Made by a program: the position numbers and the translations under genes. Shown here in pieces: positions 26,412-34,808 of a DNA stretch of 64,000 nucleotides. The notes below the pieces were generated by a model. That model was not told the origin of the DNA. It worked only from the letters and a program-made list of their open reading frames with translations, and searched no databases. Location of the stretch: positions 248,001 to 312,000 of the forward strand of contig CBDDDL010000004.1 of the NCBI GenBank assembly GCA_965226645.1, in the 5' to 3' direction. The DNA comes from Poriferisodalis sp965226645. Lineage in GTDB: Bacteria; Actinomycetota; Acidimicrobiia; Acidimicrobiales; Poriferisodalaceae. The number at the start of each line of letters is the position of its first letter. Within the stretch, counting starts at the first letter, position 1.

Positions 26412-27077
26412 GTGGCCGGATGGATTCATGATGAGTGGCGTGGCAGTGCCGCTCTGTTGCACGGGCGCTCCATGCCCCACGACCTCCGCCGACGTGTCTC
26501 GGTGCTGCATCCGACCCGATCCGCGGTGGTCTTGGGTTCAGCAGAGCCGAATCCATTTGGGCAAAGCGGCTCTCATGGATCGAATGCTGGCTGGGACCTG
26601 GTGCGGCGCCGCAGCGGCGGCGGGGCCGTCTGGTTGGATCCGCAGCTGTGCACGTGGATCGACCTGTTCGTTCCCGTTGCCGATCCTCTGTGGCGGGCCG
26701 ACGTCGGGGGGGCGTTCGGCTGGCTCGGAAGGCGATTGGCGCAGGCGTTCTCAACGCTCGGCGTGCAAGCGGAGGTTCACGAAGGTGCTTACGAACCCGG
26801 CGGGCCAGTGTGCTTCGCCTCGAGGGGACCCGGCGAAATACTCGTGGAGGATCGCAAGCTGGTCGGTATTTCCCAGCGCCGCACACGGCAGGGGAGCAGG
26901 TTCCAGTGTGCCTGGTATAAGCACTTCGAACTTGGACCGCTGTCGGAGGTACTTGATGCCCGCACCGCAGCGTTGACGCACGATCGCGCTGTCGGCTGGG
27001 TCGATCTGGGTATCGAATTGAGCCCAGCGCAGTTGACCTCCCTCGTTCTTCGACACATCACCTCACCCGAAAACTGA
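26412..27077 (+). CDS. Lipoate-protein ligase A-like (BPL/LPL family) protein
   Basis: A 221-residue member of the biotin/lipoate ligase family. RRRSGGGAVWLDP is the substrate-binding glycine motif, and RKLVGISQRR contains the lysine that contacts the lipoyl or octanoyl adenylate. The protein is shorter than E. coli LplA and lacks its C-terminal domain, so it resembles an LplA N-domain or LipM-type octanoyltransferase. No lipA or 2-oxoacid dehydrogenase gene is nearby. The start is GTG; the family frame fits from about residue 3. Confidence 0.8.
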   Translation: MAGWIHDEWRGSAALLHGRSMPHDLRRRVSVLHPTRSAVVLGSAEPNPFGQSGSHGSNAGWDLVRRRSGGGAVWLDPQLCTWIDLFVPVADPLWRADVGGAFGWLGRRLAQAFSTLGVQAEVHEGAYEPGGPVCFASRGPGEILVEDRKLVGISQRRTRQGSRFQCAWYKHFELGPLSEVLDARTAALTHDRAVGWVDLGIELSPAQLTSLVLRHITSPEN

Positions 27078-27108
27078 GCATCGCGACCCCCCCTAGCGCA
27101 CATGGGGG

Positions 27109-27136
27109 TGGACATTGTGGGCGATACACCCATAAA
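27109..27136 (+). promoter_or_regulatory. Candidate promoter of the division and cell wall cluster (Pmra)
   Basis: A -35 box TGGACA at 27109-27114 (five of six) and a -10 box CATAAA at 27131-27136 (four of six) are separated by 16 bases. This places the start of transcription at about 27143, inside the MraZ boxes. It is the only promoter-like match in the 103-base gap ahead of mraZ. Confidence 0.55.
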
Positions 27137-27150
27137 GTGGTGCGAAGTGG
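27135..27150 (+). promoter_or_regulatory. MraZ operator boxes (direct AAGTGG repeats)
   Basis: AAGTGG occurs at 27135-27140 and 27145-27150, a ten-base period, overlapping the -10 region. GTGG occurs twice more at 27108 and 27117. MraZ is known to bind several direct repeats of a GTGG- or TGGG-type box one helical turn apart ahead of its own gene, so self-repression is the simple reading. Confidence 0.65.
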
Positions 27151-27180
27151 TAGCCGAGGGAACAGCTGGGAGATGGCTCA

Positions 27181-27657
27181 ATGGACGGCCTGTTCGTCGG
27201 ACAGCATGAGCACGCGCTCGACGTCAAGGGTCGGATCGTGCTCCCTGCGGGTTTCCGCGGCGCGTTCGAACCATCCGGCTTCTTGATCAAGCACAGCGAG
27301 GGTTGCCTCGCGCTCATGACTCCCGACCGCTTCGGCGAGATCGCGGCCCAAATGTCGCATCGTTCGCAATCGGGCGGTCAGGTGAGCCGGGCGGCCAAGC
27401 GTTCATTCGGTGCGGGCGCAGCACGCGTCCTGCCGGACAAGCAGGGTCGCATCGCGATCCCCGAGGAACTGCGTCGATTCGCCGGCCTGCAGCGCGACTG
27501 TGTCGTGATCGGCGCAATCGACGAGGTGGAGATCTGGGATTCCGCCCGGTGGCAAGACGTAAACGCTCAGGGCGAGTCCGTCCTCGCTGCACCCGAGGGC
27601 GCAGATCATGCCGCAGCGCCGTCGGGTGCAACCGAGTCCGGGGGTGGTGCGACGTGA
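27181..27657 (+). CDS. mraZ: Transcriptional regulator MraZ
   Basis: A 158-residue DNA-binding protein with two AbrB-like repeats. The first has FVGQHEHALDVKGRIVLPAGFR and the second GAARVLPDKQGRIAIPEELR. MraZ forms a ring and represses the division cluster by binding direct repeats upstream. A C-terminal tail of about 25 residues rich in alanine and glycine (APEGADHAAAPSGATESG) is longer than in most MraZ. GGGAG lies about nine bases before the ATG. The stop overlaps the GTG of rsmH. Confidence 0.95.
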   Translation: MDGLFVGQHEHALDVKGRIVLPAGFRGAFEPSGFLIKHSEGCLALMTPDRFGEIAAQMSHRSQSGGQVSRAAKRSFGAGAARVLPDKQGRIAIPEELRRFAGLQRDCVVIGAIDEVEIWDSARWQDVNAQGESVLAAPEGADHAAAPSGATESGGGAT

Positions 27658-28607
27658 GCGCCGCAGCCGCTGTGGAGTATTTCCACGAGCCAGTCATGGC
27701 AGACGAGATCGTCGAAGTGTTTCGTACGGTGCCCGGAGGCCTCATCGTCGACGCAACGCTCGGTGGCGGCGGTCATGCCGAGTTGCTGCTGCGACAGCAT
27801 CCGGATCGAACGCTGCTCGGCATCGACCGCGATCCTGCGGCAATTGCAGCTGCACGCGAACGGCTTGCCCCCTTCGGTGACCGCGTGACGTTGCGCTGTG
27901 ATCGATTCGATCGCCTCGGCGAGCACATCGATGAATTCGACGGCTCAGTGGTCGGCGCACTCTTCGACTTCGGAGTGAGCAGCCACCAGCTCGACGACGC
28001 CTCACGCGGTTTCTCCCATCGCTACGACGCTCCATTGGATATGAGAATGGATCCGCGTGCCGAACTGCACGCCGGCTTCGTGGTCAACGACTACACCGTC
28101 GCCGAGCTACGCGATCTGCTCGGCCGCCATGCCGACGAGCGGTATGCCGGCCGCATCGCCGCTGCGATCGTTGCCGCTCGCCCGCTGGCGACCACCCGGC
28201 AGCTTGCCGACATCGTACGTGCGGCCGTACCGGCGGCCGCACGACGGGGAACCCGCCACCCCGCAATGCGCACGTTCGCCGCAATCCGAATCGAAGTCAA
28301 TGACGAACTCAACCTCATCGAACCCGCAATTCGAGCTGCGCTCGACCGCCTCGCCCCAGGGGGACGGCTGGCAACGCTCGCCTATCACTCAGGAGAAGAC
28401 AGCATCGTGAAGTTCATCTTGCGAGAAGCAGCAGACGGCATTTGTGAATGTCCGTCAACTCTGCCGTGCATCTGCGGCGCGGCGCCGACGGTCCGACTCT
28501 TGCGACGCAAGATCACGCGCCCGTCCGCGGCTGAGGCGGAACAAAACCCGCGGGCGGCGAGCGCCATGCTGCGGGCGGCAGAACGCCTCGAGTCCACGCG
28601 TTCCTGA
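27654..28607 (+). CDS. rsmH: 16S rRNA m4C1402 methyltransferase RsmH (MraW)
   Basis: RsmH methylates N4 of C1402 in 16S rRNA, using S-adenosylmethionine. The 317-residue protein starts EYFHEPVMADEIVEV, then shows DATLGGGGHAELLL (SAM site), GIDRDPAAI, and DFGVSSHQLDDASRGFS, where the usual DLGVSS reads DFGVSS. YHSGEDSIVKF is the late conserved block. The GTG at 27654, four bases inside mraZ, is chosen because the longer open frame upstream lacks family similarity. It is the second gene of the dcw operon. Confidence 0.95.
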   Translation: MSAAAAVEYFHEPVMADEIVEVFRTVPGGLIVDATLGGGGHAELLLRQHPDRTLLGIDRDPAAIAAARERLAPFGDRVTLRCDRFDRLGEHIDEFDGSVVGALFDFGVSSHQLDDASRGFSHRYDAPLDMRMDPRAELHAGFVVNDYTVAELRDLLGRHADERYAGRIAAAIVAARPLATTRQLADIVRAAVPAAARRGTRHPAMRTFAAIRIEVNDELNLIEPAIRAALDRLAPGGRLATLAYHSGEDSIVKFILREAADGICECPSTLPCICGAAPTVRLLRRKITRPSAAEAEQNPRAASAMLRAAERLESTRS

Positions 28608-28652
28608 TTCCGCCACTTCTGATCGGAAACTCGCCCCGGGGATCTGCACCTG

Positions 28653-29111
28653 ATGGTTGCTGCCGCTGTCTCGCTCCCCGCGCCGAACGCGCCGGAACTG
28701 CGACTGGTGCCCACGCGCCGCGCAATGGGGGTGCGCCTCGTGGGGATCACGACGTTGTTTGCGTGCGCGGCGATCGGCATGCTCGCCGGGCTGGCGATCT
28801 TCCACACAATGCTTGCGACGGGGCAGTACCACCTGTCAGAGCTCAACGCCGAGATCTCCGTCGAGCGAGAACGTCTGATCGACCTGCGGTACGAACTGCA
28901 AACACTGCACGGCCCGTCGGAAATCGAGCTCATGGGCGTCGGCGCGCTCGGCCTGGTCACGGCATCGAATCCGGTCGACGTGCGGATCGCGCCGCGCGAC
29001 ATTGCATCGGTCGATTCCCCCGGCGATCAAGCTGGAGGGGATTGGCTCTCGATCAAGACGCTGCTGACCGACGCGTCCACAGCGCATGACCGACGTTCTT
29101 CCCGAGGCTGA
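28653..29111 (+). CDS. ftsL: FtsL-like cell division protein
   Basis: A 152-residue bitopic protein. A basic N-terminus of about 26 residues leads to one membrane helix (LVGITTLFACAAIGMLAGLAIF), then a coiled-coil extracytoplasmic part (ELNAEISVERERLIDLRYEL) and a low-complexity tail. FtsL is too variable in sequence to recognise alone, so this call rests on topology and on position between rsmH and ftsI. FtsL joins FtsB and FtsQ to activate FtsW/FtsI. The 3' end overlaps ftsI by 26 bases. Confidence 0.82.
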   Translation: MVAAAVSLPAPNAPELRLVPTRRAMGVRLVGITTLFACAAIGMLAGLAIFHTMLATGQYHLSELNAEISVERERLIDLRYELQTLHGPSEIELMGVGALGLVTASNPVDVRIAPRDIASVDSPGDQAGGDWLSIKTLLTDASTAHDRRSSRG

Positions 29112-30984
29112 CCTCAGATCGGCGGTGGCCCGTTGGCACCCGTCGTCAGGGCCTCCACCTGGCCTGCGTGTCGCGGACCGCGTGCGACCCCGCGTCGCAC
29201 CACGGGAGGAATCGATGCCCGATCGCCGCTGGCACCCGTCTGGGGGCGGACCCGAACGAGTTGCGGACCCTCCTGCCCGCGCGCCCAGACGCCGCAATGT
29301 GCGCGTAGGACCGCCACAACGAAGGGCACTGCTGCTGATAATCGCCACGGTCGTGGCGTTGGCACTGCTCTCCGCCCGGCTGGTCCAAGTGCAAGTGCTG
29401 GACCGCGAGACATACGCGGCGCTGGGACAACGGCAGGGAACTGCCCAATGGGAGATCGAATCCGTCCGCGGGGCAATCCTGGATCGGAACCTCAATCTGC
29501 TAGCGGTCTCGGACATCCTTCCCACGATCTGGGCCGATCCCCGATTGGTCACGGATCCGCTCCAGACTGCGACAGCCTTGGCAGAAGTGCTTGATATTGA
29601 CGTTGCCGAAGTGGCCGAACGCCTAGCGAGTGACCGGCATTTCGTCTACGTCGCGCGTCAGGTGGATCCCGCTGACGGCCTCGAGGTCCAAGCGCTCGGG
29701 CTTCCGGGAATCGGAGTGCGTGGCGAATCGTCCCGGCTCCGACCGAACGGCGACGAGTTCGCCCGAGGCCTCCTCGGAGCAGTCGACATCGACGAGAATC
29801 CGTTGGGCGGCGCTGAGAAGCAGTTCTCGGAGGTGCTCGACGGTACCGACGGGCGCGAGGTGGCACGCATCGCCCGAGGCGGAATGCCGTTGCCGAACGG
29901 GGTTCAACTCCTCGAGCCCGCCAACGACGGCGACGATCTCGTTCTCACCTTGCATACCCAGACGCAATGGGTGGCCGAGCAAGCCATCATCGGAGCCGTC
30001 CGCGACACCGGCGCGCGGGGCGGCATGGTCGTGGTCATGGAGGTTGATTCGGGGGACGTTCTTGCACTCGCAGGGGTGGCCCGGGACGCCGAATCCGACG
30101 AGGTGGTCCCGGTCGCCTACAACCCCGCCTATACCGACCCATTCGAGCCGGGCTCTGTGGCCAAGACCTTCACGGTCGCGGCCGTGCTCGACGCCGGTCT
30201 GACGACGCGCAGCGAGGTTCACTCGACGCCTGCGACCTACACATTCGCCGACAAGGATTTTGTCGAGCCCTATTCGAAGGTTGACCGCCGAATGACGACC
30301 GGGGAAATCCTGACCCATTCGTCGAACATCGGCACCATCCGGCTGGCGGAGTTGATCGGCTCCGAGGCACTGCAACGTACCCTGCGCCAGTTCGGATTCG
30401 GGCGGCTTACCGGCGCCGATGACACCGCAGCGCTGCCGGGGGAGAGCCGTGGCATCTTGCGGCCTGCGATCGGGTGGCGAGGTACCGATCTCGCCACGAT
30501 TGCGTTCGGCCAGGGCATCGCTGTGACTGCGGTGCAGCTCGCGGCCGCCTATAACACCATCGCCAATGACGGCGTCTATGTCCCGCCTCGACTGGTGCTC
30601 GGAAGCGTCGGCTCCGACGGGATCCTGCGTACTGCAGACCCCGCGCCGACGCGACGAGTCCTGCACCCCGAGACTGCTGTGCTGATGCAGTCGATGCTGG
30701 CTGAGGTCGTCTCTGAGGGCACCGGCAAGCGAGCAGCGATCGCGGGCTACAGGGTCGCCGGAAAGACTGGAACCGCACAAAAGCCCAGTCCCGCTGGCGG
30801 ATACAGCGATACTGGGTACACCAGCTCTTTCGCTGGATTCCTTCCGGCTGATCGGCCAGAACTGACCGTCGTCATCATCCTTGATGAGCCCACCGAATAC
30901 CGCGCCGGCATTGTGGCCGCACCGGTATTCGCTGAAGTCGCTGAGTACGCCTTGCGAGTCCTGCAGGTTGCGCCCGATGCATAA
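29086..30984 (+). CDS. ftsI: Division-specific peptidoglycan transpeptidase FtsI (PBP3-type)
   Basis: A 632-residue class B penicillin-binding protein that cross-links septal peptidoglycan. A long basic, proline-rich cytoplasmic N-terminus of about 75 residues precedes the membrane helix (ALLLIIATVVALALLSARLV), followed by the dimerisation domain with RGAILDRNLNLLA. The transpeptidase motifs are EPGSVAKTF (catalytic Ser near 357), SSN near 411 and KTGTA near 560. The long N-tail is an actinobacterial feature, as in PbpB. The stop overlaps murE by eight bases. Confidence 0.95.
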   Translation: MTDVLPEADLRSAVARWHPSSGPPPGLRVADRVRPRVAPREESMPDRRWHPSGGGPERVADPPARAPRRRNVRVGPPQRRALLLIIATVVALALLSARLVQVQVLDRETYAALGQRQGTAQWEIESVRGAILDRNLNLLAVSDILPTIWADPRLVTDPLQTATALAEVLDIDVAEVAERLASDRHFVYVARQVDPADGLEVQALGLPGIGVRGESSRLRPNGDEFARGLLGAVDIDENPLGGAEKQFSEVLDGTDGREVARIARGGMPLPNGVQLLEPANDGDDLVLTLHTQTQWVAEQAIIGAVRDTGARGGMVVVMEVDSGDVLALAGVARDAESDEVVPVAYNPAYTDPFEPGSVAKTFTVAAVLDAGLTTRSEVHSTPATYTFADKDFVEPYSKVDRRMTTGEILTHSSNIGTIRLAELIGSEALQRTLRQFGFGRLTGADDTAALPGESRGILRPAIGWRGTDLATIAFGQGIAVTAVQLAAAYNTIANDGVYVPPRLVLGSVGSDGILRTADPAPTRRVLHPETAVLMQSMLAEVVSEGTGKRAAIAGYRVAGKTGTAQKPSPAGGYSDTGYTSSFAGFLPADRPELTVVIILDEPTEYRAGIVAAPVFAEVAEYALRVLQVAPDA

Positions 30985-32410
30985 GACGTCGCTCGGCGAG
31001 CTGGCCGCCGCCACCGATGGCGAGATCGTCGAGCCATCCACCGCTGGGGTGGAGCTCACCGAGATCACCTACGACAGCCGGCAAGCCTCCGCAGGCTCGT
31101 TGTTCTGCTGCGTCGTCGGCGCAACACACGACGGGCACGCCTTTGCGGCCGCAGCGGTCGAAGCCGGTGCTGCTGCGCTGCTTGTCGAGCGTCGGCTCGA
31201 TCTCGACGTGGCCCAGATCGAGGTTTCGAGCGTACGAGCGTCGATGGGGCCGGCTGCAGCGACGATCTTCGATCATCCTTGGCGGCGCTGTCGTGTGGTC
31301 GGGGTGACCGGGACCGCAGGGAAGACCTCCGTGACGCACGCCCTCGCGGCCATCGGGAACGCCTGCGGATCGGTGTGCGAGGTGATCGGGACGCTTGATG
31401 GACCGCGGACCACGCCCGAAGCTCCGGACCTCTACCGTCGACTCGACGCTGCGGCGCGCGACGGCGTCGATCTCGCCGTCGTGGAAGTGTCGTCGCATGC
31501 CCTCGAACTCGGTAGGGTCGACGGTGCCCGATTTGCGGCCAGCGTGTTCACCAACCTCGGTCATGAGCATCTTGATTTTCATGGCTCCATGGAGCGCTAC
31601 TTCGCCGCCAAGGCCAAGCTCTTCGATGGCCGTTCGGAGGTGGCAGTGGTGAACACCGCCGACCCGTGGGGCCAACGCCTGGCGTCGATGGCTTCGGCCG
31701 TCACAAAGGTGCATCGATGGCAACCCGATGACGTGTCGGTCGACTCGGCACACGGTCTGCGAGGGCATTGGAAGGGTCGGCCAGTCCGCTGCAGCCTGCT
31801 CGGGCGGATCAATGCGGCCAACGTCGCGGGCGCAGCCGCAACGGCATGTGCGCTGGGCTACGAGCATGATGACGTAGCTCGCGGCATTAGCGCAATCGAA
31901 CCGGTGCGCGGGCGCCTATGGCCCGTCAGCACCCCCGCTGACGACGTACTGGTGCTGGTGGACTTCGCTCACAAGCCTGAAGCACTTGCTGCAACGCTGT
32001 CGAGTGCGCGCGACCTCGCTGCCTCCGGCGGCAAGGTCTGGGCGGTCTTCGGCGCAGGTGGCGACCGGGATCAATCCAAGCGAGCCCTGATGGGCCAGGC
32101 AGCCGACAACCAGGCCGACCTGATGGTCATCACGTCGGACAATCCGCGCAGCGAGGACCCCGCGGAGATTGCTGCGGTGATCGCATCAGGGGCTCCGAGA
32201 CGCCATGGCCCCGATGATGGGCTGCACGTCGAACTCGACCGTGCCCGAGCGATCGCTCTGGCTATCGACGGCGCTGCTGCGGGCGATGTGATCGTGGTGG
32301 CCGGCAAGGGGCACGAGACCATGCAGATCCGCGGCGACGGCGCTGTCGCGTTCGATGATGCGAAGGTGAGCGCCGACCTCTTGAACAGACGCAGGGAGCG
32401 GACCCCATGA
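30977..32410 (+). CDS. murE: UDP-MurNAc-tripeptide ligase MurE, meso-DAP type
   Basis: MurE adds the third amino acid to UDP-MurNAc-L-Ala-D-Glu. The 477-residue protein has the ATP loop GVTGTAGKTSVTHAL near 112, VEVSSHALELGR, and the C-terminal DNPR (near residue 387 in TSDNPRSEDP) that selects meso-diaminopimelate, rather than the DDPR/DNPA types. So the wall is probably of the meso-DAP kind. ATG at 30977 was chosen from family fit and overlap with ftsI. The next gene, mraY, starts inside this stop, leaving no room for murF. Confidence 0.95.
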   Translation: MHKTSLGELAAATDGEIVEPSTAGVELTEITYDSRQASAGSLFCCVVGATHDGHAFAAAAVEAGAAALLVERRLDLDVAQIEVSSVRASMGPAAATIFDHPWRRCRVVGVTGTAGKTSVTHALAAIGNACGSVCEVIGTLDGPRTTPEAPDLYRRLDAAARDGVDLAVVEVSSHALELGRVDGARFAASVFTNLGHEHLDFHGSMERYFAAKAKLFDGRSEVAVVNTADPWGQRLASMASAVTKVHRWQPDDVSVDSAHGLRGHWKGRPVRCSLLGRINAANVAGAAATACALGYEHDDVARGISAIEPVRGRLWPVSTPADDVLVLVDFAHKPEALAATLSSARDLAASGGKVWAVFGAGGDRDQSKRALMGQAADNQADLMVITSDNPRSEDPAEIAAVIASGAPRRHGPDDGLHVELDRARAIALAIDGAAAGDVIVVAGKGHETMQIRGDGAVAFDDAKVSADLLNRRRERTP

Positions 32411-33459
32411 TCGCCCTGCTCATTGCCTCCAGCTCCGCCATGTGTGTGTCGCTCGTCGGCACGCGCTACTTGGTGCCATGGCTGCAGGCTCGCGGGGTTG
32501 GCCAGCCCATCCGGCTCGATGGCCCACAGGGCCACATCACCAAGGCCGGCACGCCGACGATGGGCGGCGTCGCCGTGGTTTCCGCAGCGGTCGTGGGCTA
32601 TGTGGTGAGCCATCTTCGTGCCGAGACGGTGATCACTCGCTCGGGCATCGTGCTGCTGGGCACCGTCATCGGAGCTGGTGCCGTCGGCCTGGTTGACGAT
32701 TGGATCAAAGTCAGCCGGGAGCGAAATCTCGGCTTGAACAAGAAGGCGAAGCTGTTCGGCCTGCTCGCCGTCGGCATCGGCTTCGCTGTTGCATCGGTGT
32801 GGTGGGTTCATATACCCACTGCGATCACCTTCAGCCGCCTCAACGGCAACTCGCTGCAGATTCCGGTGGGGGTGTGGGTGCTCTGGGCGGTAATGATCGT
32901 CCTGGGCACCTCGAACGCCGTGAACTTCACTGACGGCCTCGACGGACTGGCAGCGGGTGCATCGACAGTCGCATTCACAGCATTCGTCGTCGTGGGTTAC
33001 TGGGCGTTTCGACACGGGATCGCGTACGACGTCAAGCATCCCCTCGACCTCGCCATTGTCGCTGCCGCCATGGCCGGTGCGTGTGCGGGATTCCTGTGGT
33101 GGAACGCCCCGCCAGCACGCATCTTCATGGGCGACACCGGTTCGCTGTCCATCGGCACGGCGATGGCCGGTCTGGCGATGCTCCTCCATGTCGATTTGCT
33201 GCTGCCGATCATCGGCGGCCTCTACGTCATCGAGACGGCATCGGTGATCTTGCAGATTGGCTCGTTCCGCCTGTTCGGCCGCCGCCTGTTCCGAATGGCC
33301 CCCATGCATCATCACCTCGAGCTGGGGGGCTGGCCCGAGACGACGGTGCTCATCCGGCTGTGGGTCGTGAACAGCCTCCTTGTGGCCATCGCGCTTGGTG
33401 TGTACTACGCCGACTTCTTGAGCCTCGACCTCGTCGAACTGCCCTCAGGCTCGCTATGA
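32407..33459 (+). CDS. mraY: Phospho-MurNAc-pentapeptide translocase MraY
   Basis: MraY makes lipid I by moving phospho-MurNAc-pentapeptide to undecaprenyl phosphate on the inner membrane. The 350-residue protein has about ten transmembrane helices. Catalytic and magnesium residues are visible in GLVDDWIK, NAVNFTDGLDGLA and FMGDTGSLSIG, and the substrate loop in MAPMHHHLELGGW. TPTMGG follows the first cytoplasmic loop. It overlaps murE upstream and murD downstream by four bases each. Confidence 0.96.
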   Translation: MIALLIASSSAMCVSLVGTRYLVPWLQARGVGQPIRLDGPQGHITKAGTPTMGGVAVVSAAVVGYVVSHLRAETVITRSGIVLLGTVIGAGAVGLVDDWIKVSRERNLGLNKKAKLFGLLAVGIGFAVASVWWVHIPTAITFSRLNGNSLQIPVGVWVLWAVMIVLGTSNAVNFTDGLDGLAAGASTVAFTAFVVVGYWAFRHGIAYDVKHPLDLAIVAAAMAGACAGFLWWNAPPARIFMGDTGSLSIGTAMAGLAMLLHVDLLLPIIGGLYVIETASVILQIGSFRLFGRRLFRMAPMHHHLELGGWPETTVLIRLWVVNSLLVAIALGVYYADFLSLDLVELPSGSL

Positions 33460-34808
33460 GTCATCTCATCGTGGGAATGGGCGTGACGGGCCGCGCTGTC
33501 GCAAGTGCGCTAGCCAAGCGCGGCCATGACGTGGTAATGGCTGACGACCGGCCTCGAAGTCTCGGTGGCGGAGAGTTCGAGCACGCATGTGTGCACGATT
33601 CGACTGACCGCAACGTGCTGGCGTCTCTTGTTGCCGATGCTTGCGCCGTTGTCCCGAGTCCAGGCGTGCCCCCGCATCACCTCGTGTACGCCCTTGCGGA
33701 TGCAGCGGGCGTCCCCATCGTCAGCGAGCTTGACCTCGCGGCGGAGTGGGACAGCCGACCCTGCGCTGCGGTGACAGGCACCAACGGCAAGACCACGGTC
33801 ACCGTCCTTGTCGAGAACATGCTGAATCGCAGCGGCATCAGCGCTGTCGGGGCGGGGAATACCGATATCGCACTCGTCGAGGCGATCGATCGCGGGGTCG
33901 ACACCTTTGTTGTTGAGGCGTCATCGTTCCGCCTGCATCGTGCCCGTACGTTCGCTCCAGCGGTCGCCGTATGGCTAAATCTCGCCCCGGACCATCTCGA
34001 CTGGCATGCCGATATGGATGACTACGCCGCATCCAAGGCCCGAATCTGGGCAGCGCAGGGGCCCGACGACTGCGCTGTGTCGCCCCATGGCGACGATGGT
34101 GTCGGCAAATTTGCGGCAGCGGCCCCGTCGCGTCTGGTGACCTTTGCCCCTCCGCAGCGGCTTGATGCGCCCGCGGACGTACGCGTGGAAAACGGCGTGC
34201 TCACCGCGTACCGCTCGCCGCTCGTCGCTGCCGCAGAACTCCCGCGTCGTCGCCCGCACGACCTGTCGAATGCTGCCGCTGCCGCTGCGGTTGCGATCGA
34301 GATGGGTGCATCGCTCGACCATGTTGTCGCAGAGCTGTGCTCGTTCGATGGCCTTCCGCACCGGATTGCGCTCGCTGGGCGCATCGGAGACGTCGTGTTC
34401 TACGACGACAGCAAGGCCACGGCGCCCCACGCCACAGTCGCTGCGGCTGCCGGCTTCAGTGACGCAGTGCTTATCGCCGGCGGCCGCAACAAGGGTCTTG
34501 ACCTCAGCGACCTCGCGCAGGCGGCGCCCCACCTTCGAGCGGTGGTAGCGATTGGCGAATCCGCCTCGGAGGTAACGGCGTGCTTCCAGCATGCAGGCGG
34601 GGGCAGGATTGAGCTCGCCGAGGCCGCGTCAATGGCGGAGGCGGTCGCGATCGCCTACGAAATCGCGTGTCCGGCGGGTGACGTGCTCCTGTCGCCTGGA
34701 TGTGCGTCGTTCGATTGGTACTCGAGCTATCACGAACGAGGGCAGAGCTTCATCTTTGCGATCTCAGATCTCGGTATCCGATTGACAGCGGGGGTCCAGC
34801 ATCGATGA
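33456..34808 (+). CDS. murD: UDP-MurNAc-L-alanine:D-glutamate ligase MurD
   Basis: A 450-residue ligase that adds D-glutamate to UDP-MurNAc-L-Ala. The N-terminal Rossmann domain begins SHLIVGMGVTGRAVA. The ATP loop is VTGTNGKTTVTVLV, followed by EASSFRL and APDHLDWH. The C-terminal domain shows DSKATAPHATVAA and AGGRNKGLD, typical of MurD. The start is the ATG that overlaps the mraY stop; a longer open frame upstream is only the mraY shadow. The stop overlaps the ftsW ATG. Confidence 0.95.
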   Translation: MSHLIVGMGVTGRAVASALAKRGHDVVMADDRPRSLGGGEFEHACVHDSTDRNVLASLVADACAVVPSPGVPPHHLVYALADAAGVPIVSELDLAAEWDSRPCAAVTGTNGKTTVTVLVENMLNRSGISAVGAGNTDIALVEAIDRGVDTFVVEASSFRLHRARTFAPAVAVWLNLAPDHLDWHADMDDYAASKARIWAAQGPDDCAVSPHGDDGVGKFAAAAPSRLVTFAPPQRLDAPADVRVENGVLTAYRSPLVAAAELPRRRPHDLSNAAAAAAVAIEMGASLDHVVAELCSFDGLPHRIALAGRIGDVVFYDDSKATAPHATVAAAAGFSDAVLIAGGRNKGLDLSDLAQAAPHLRAVVAIGESASEVTACFQHAGGGRIELAEAASMAEAVAIAYEIACPAGDVLLSPGCASFDWYSSYHERGQSFIFAISDLGIRLTAGVQHR

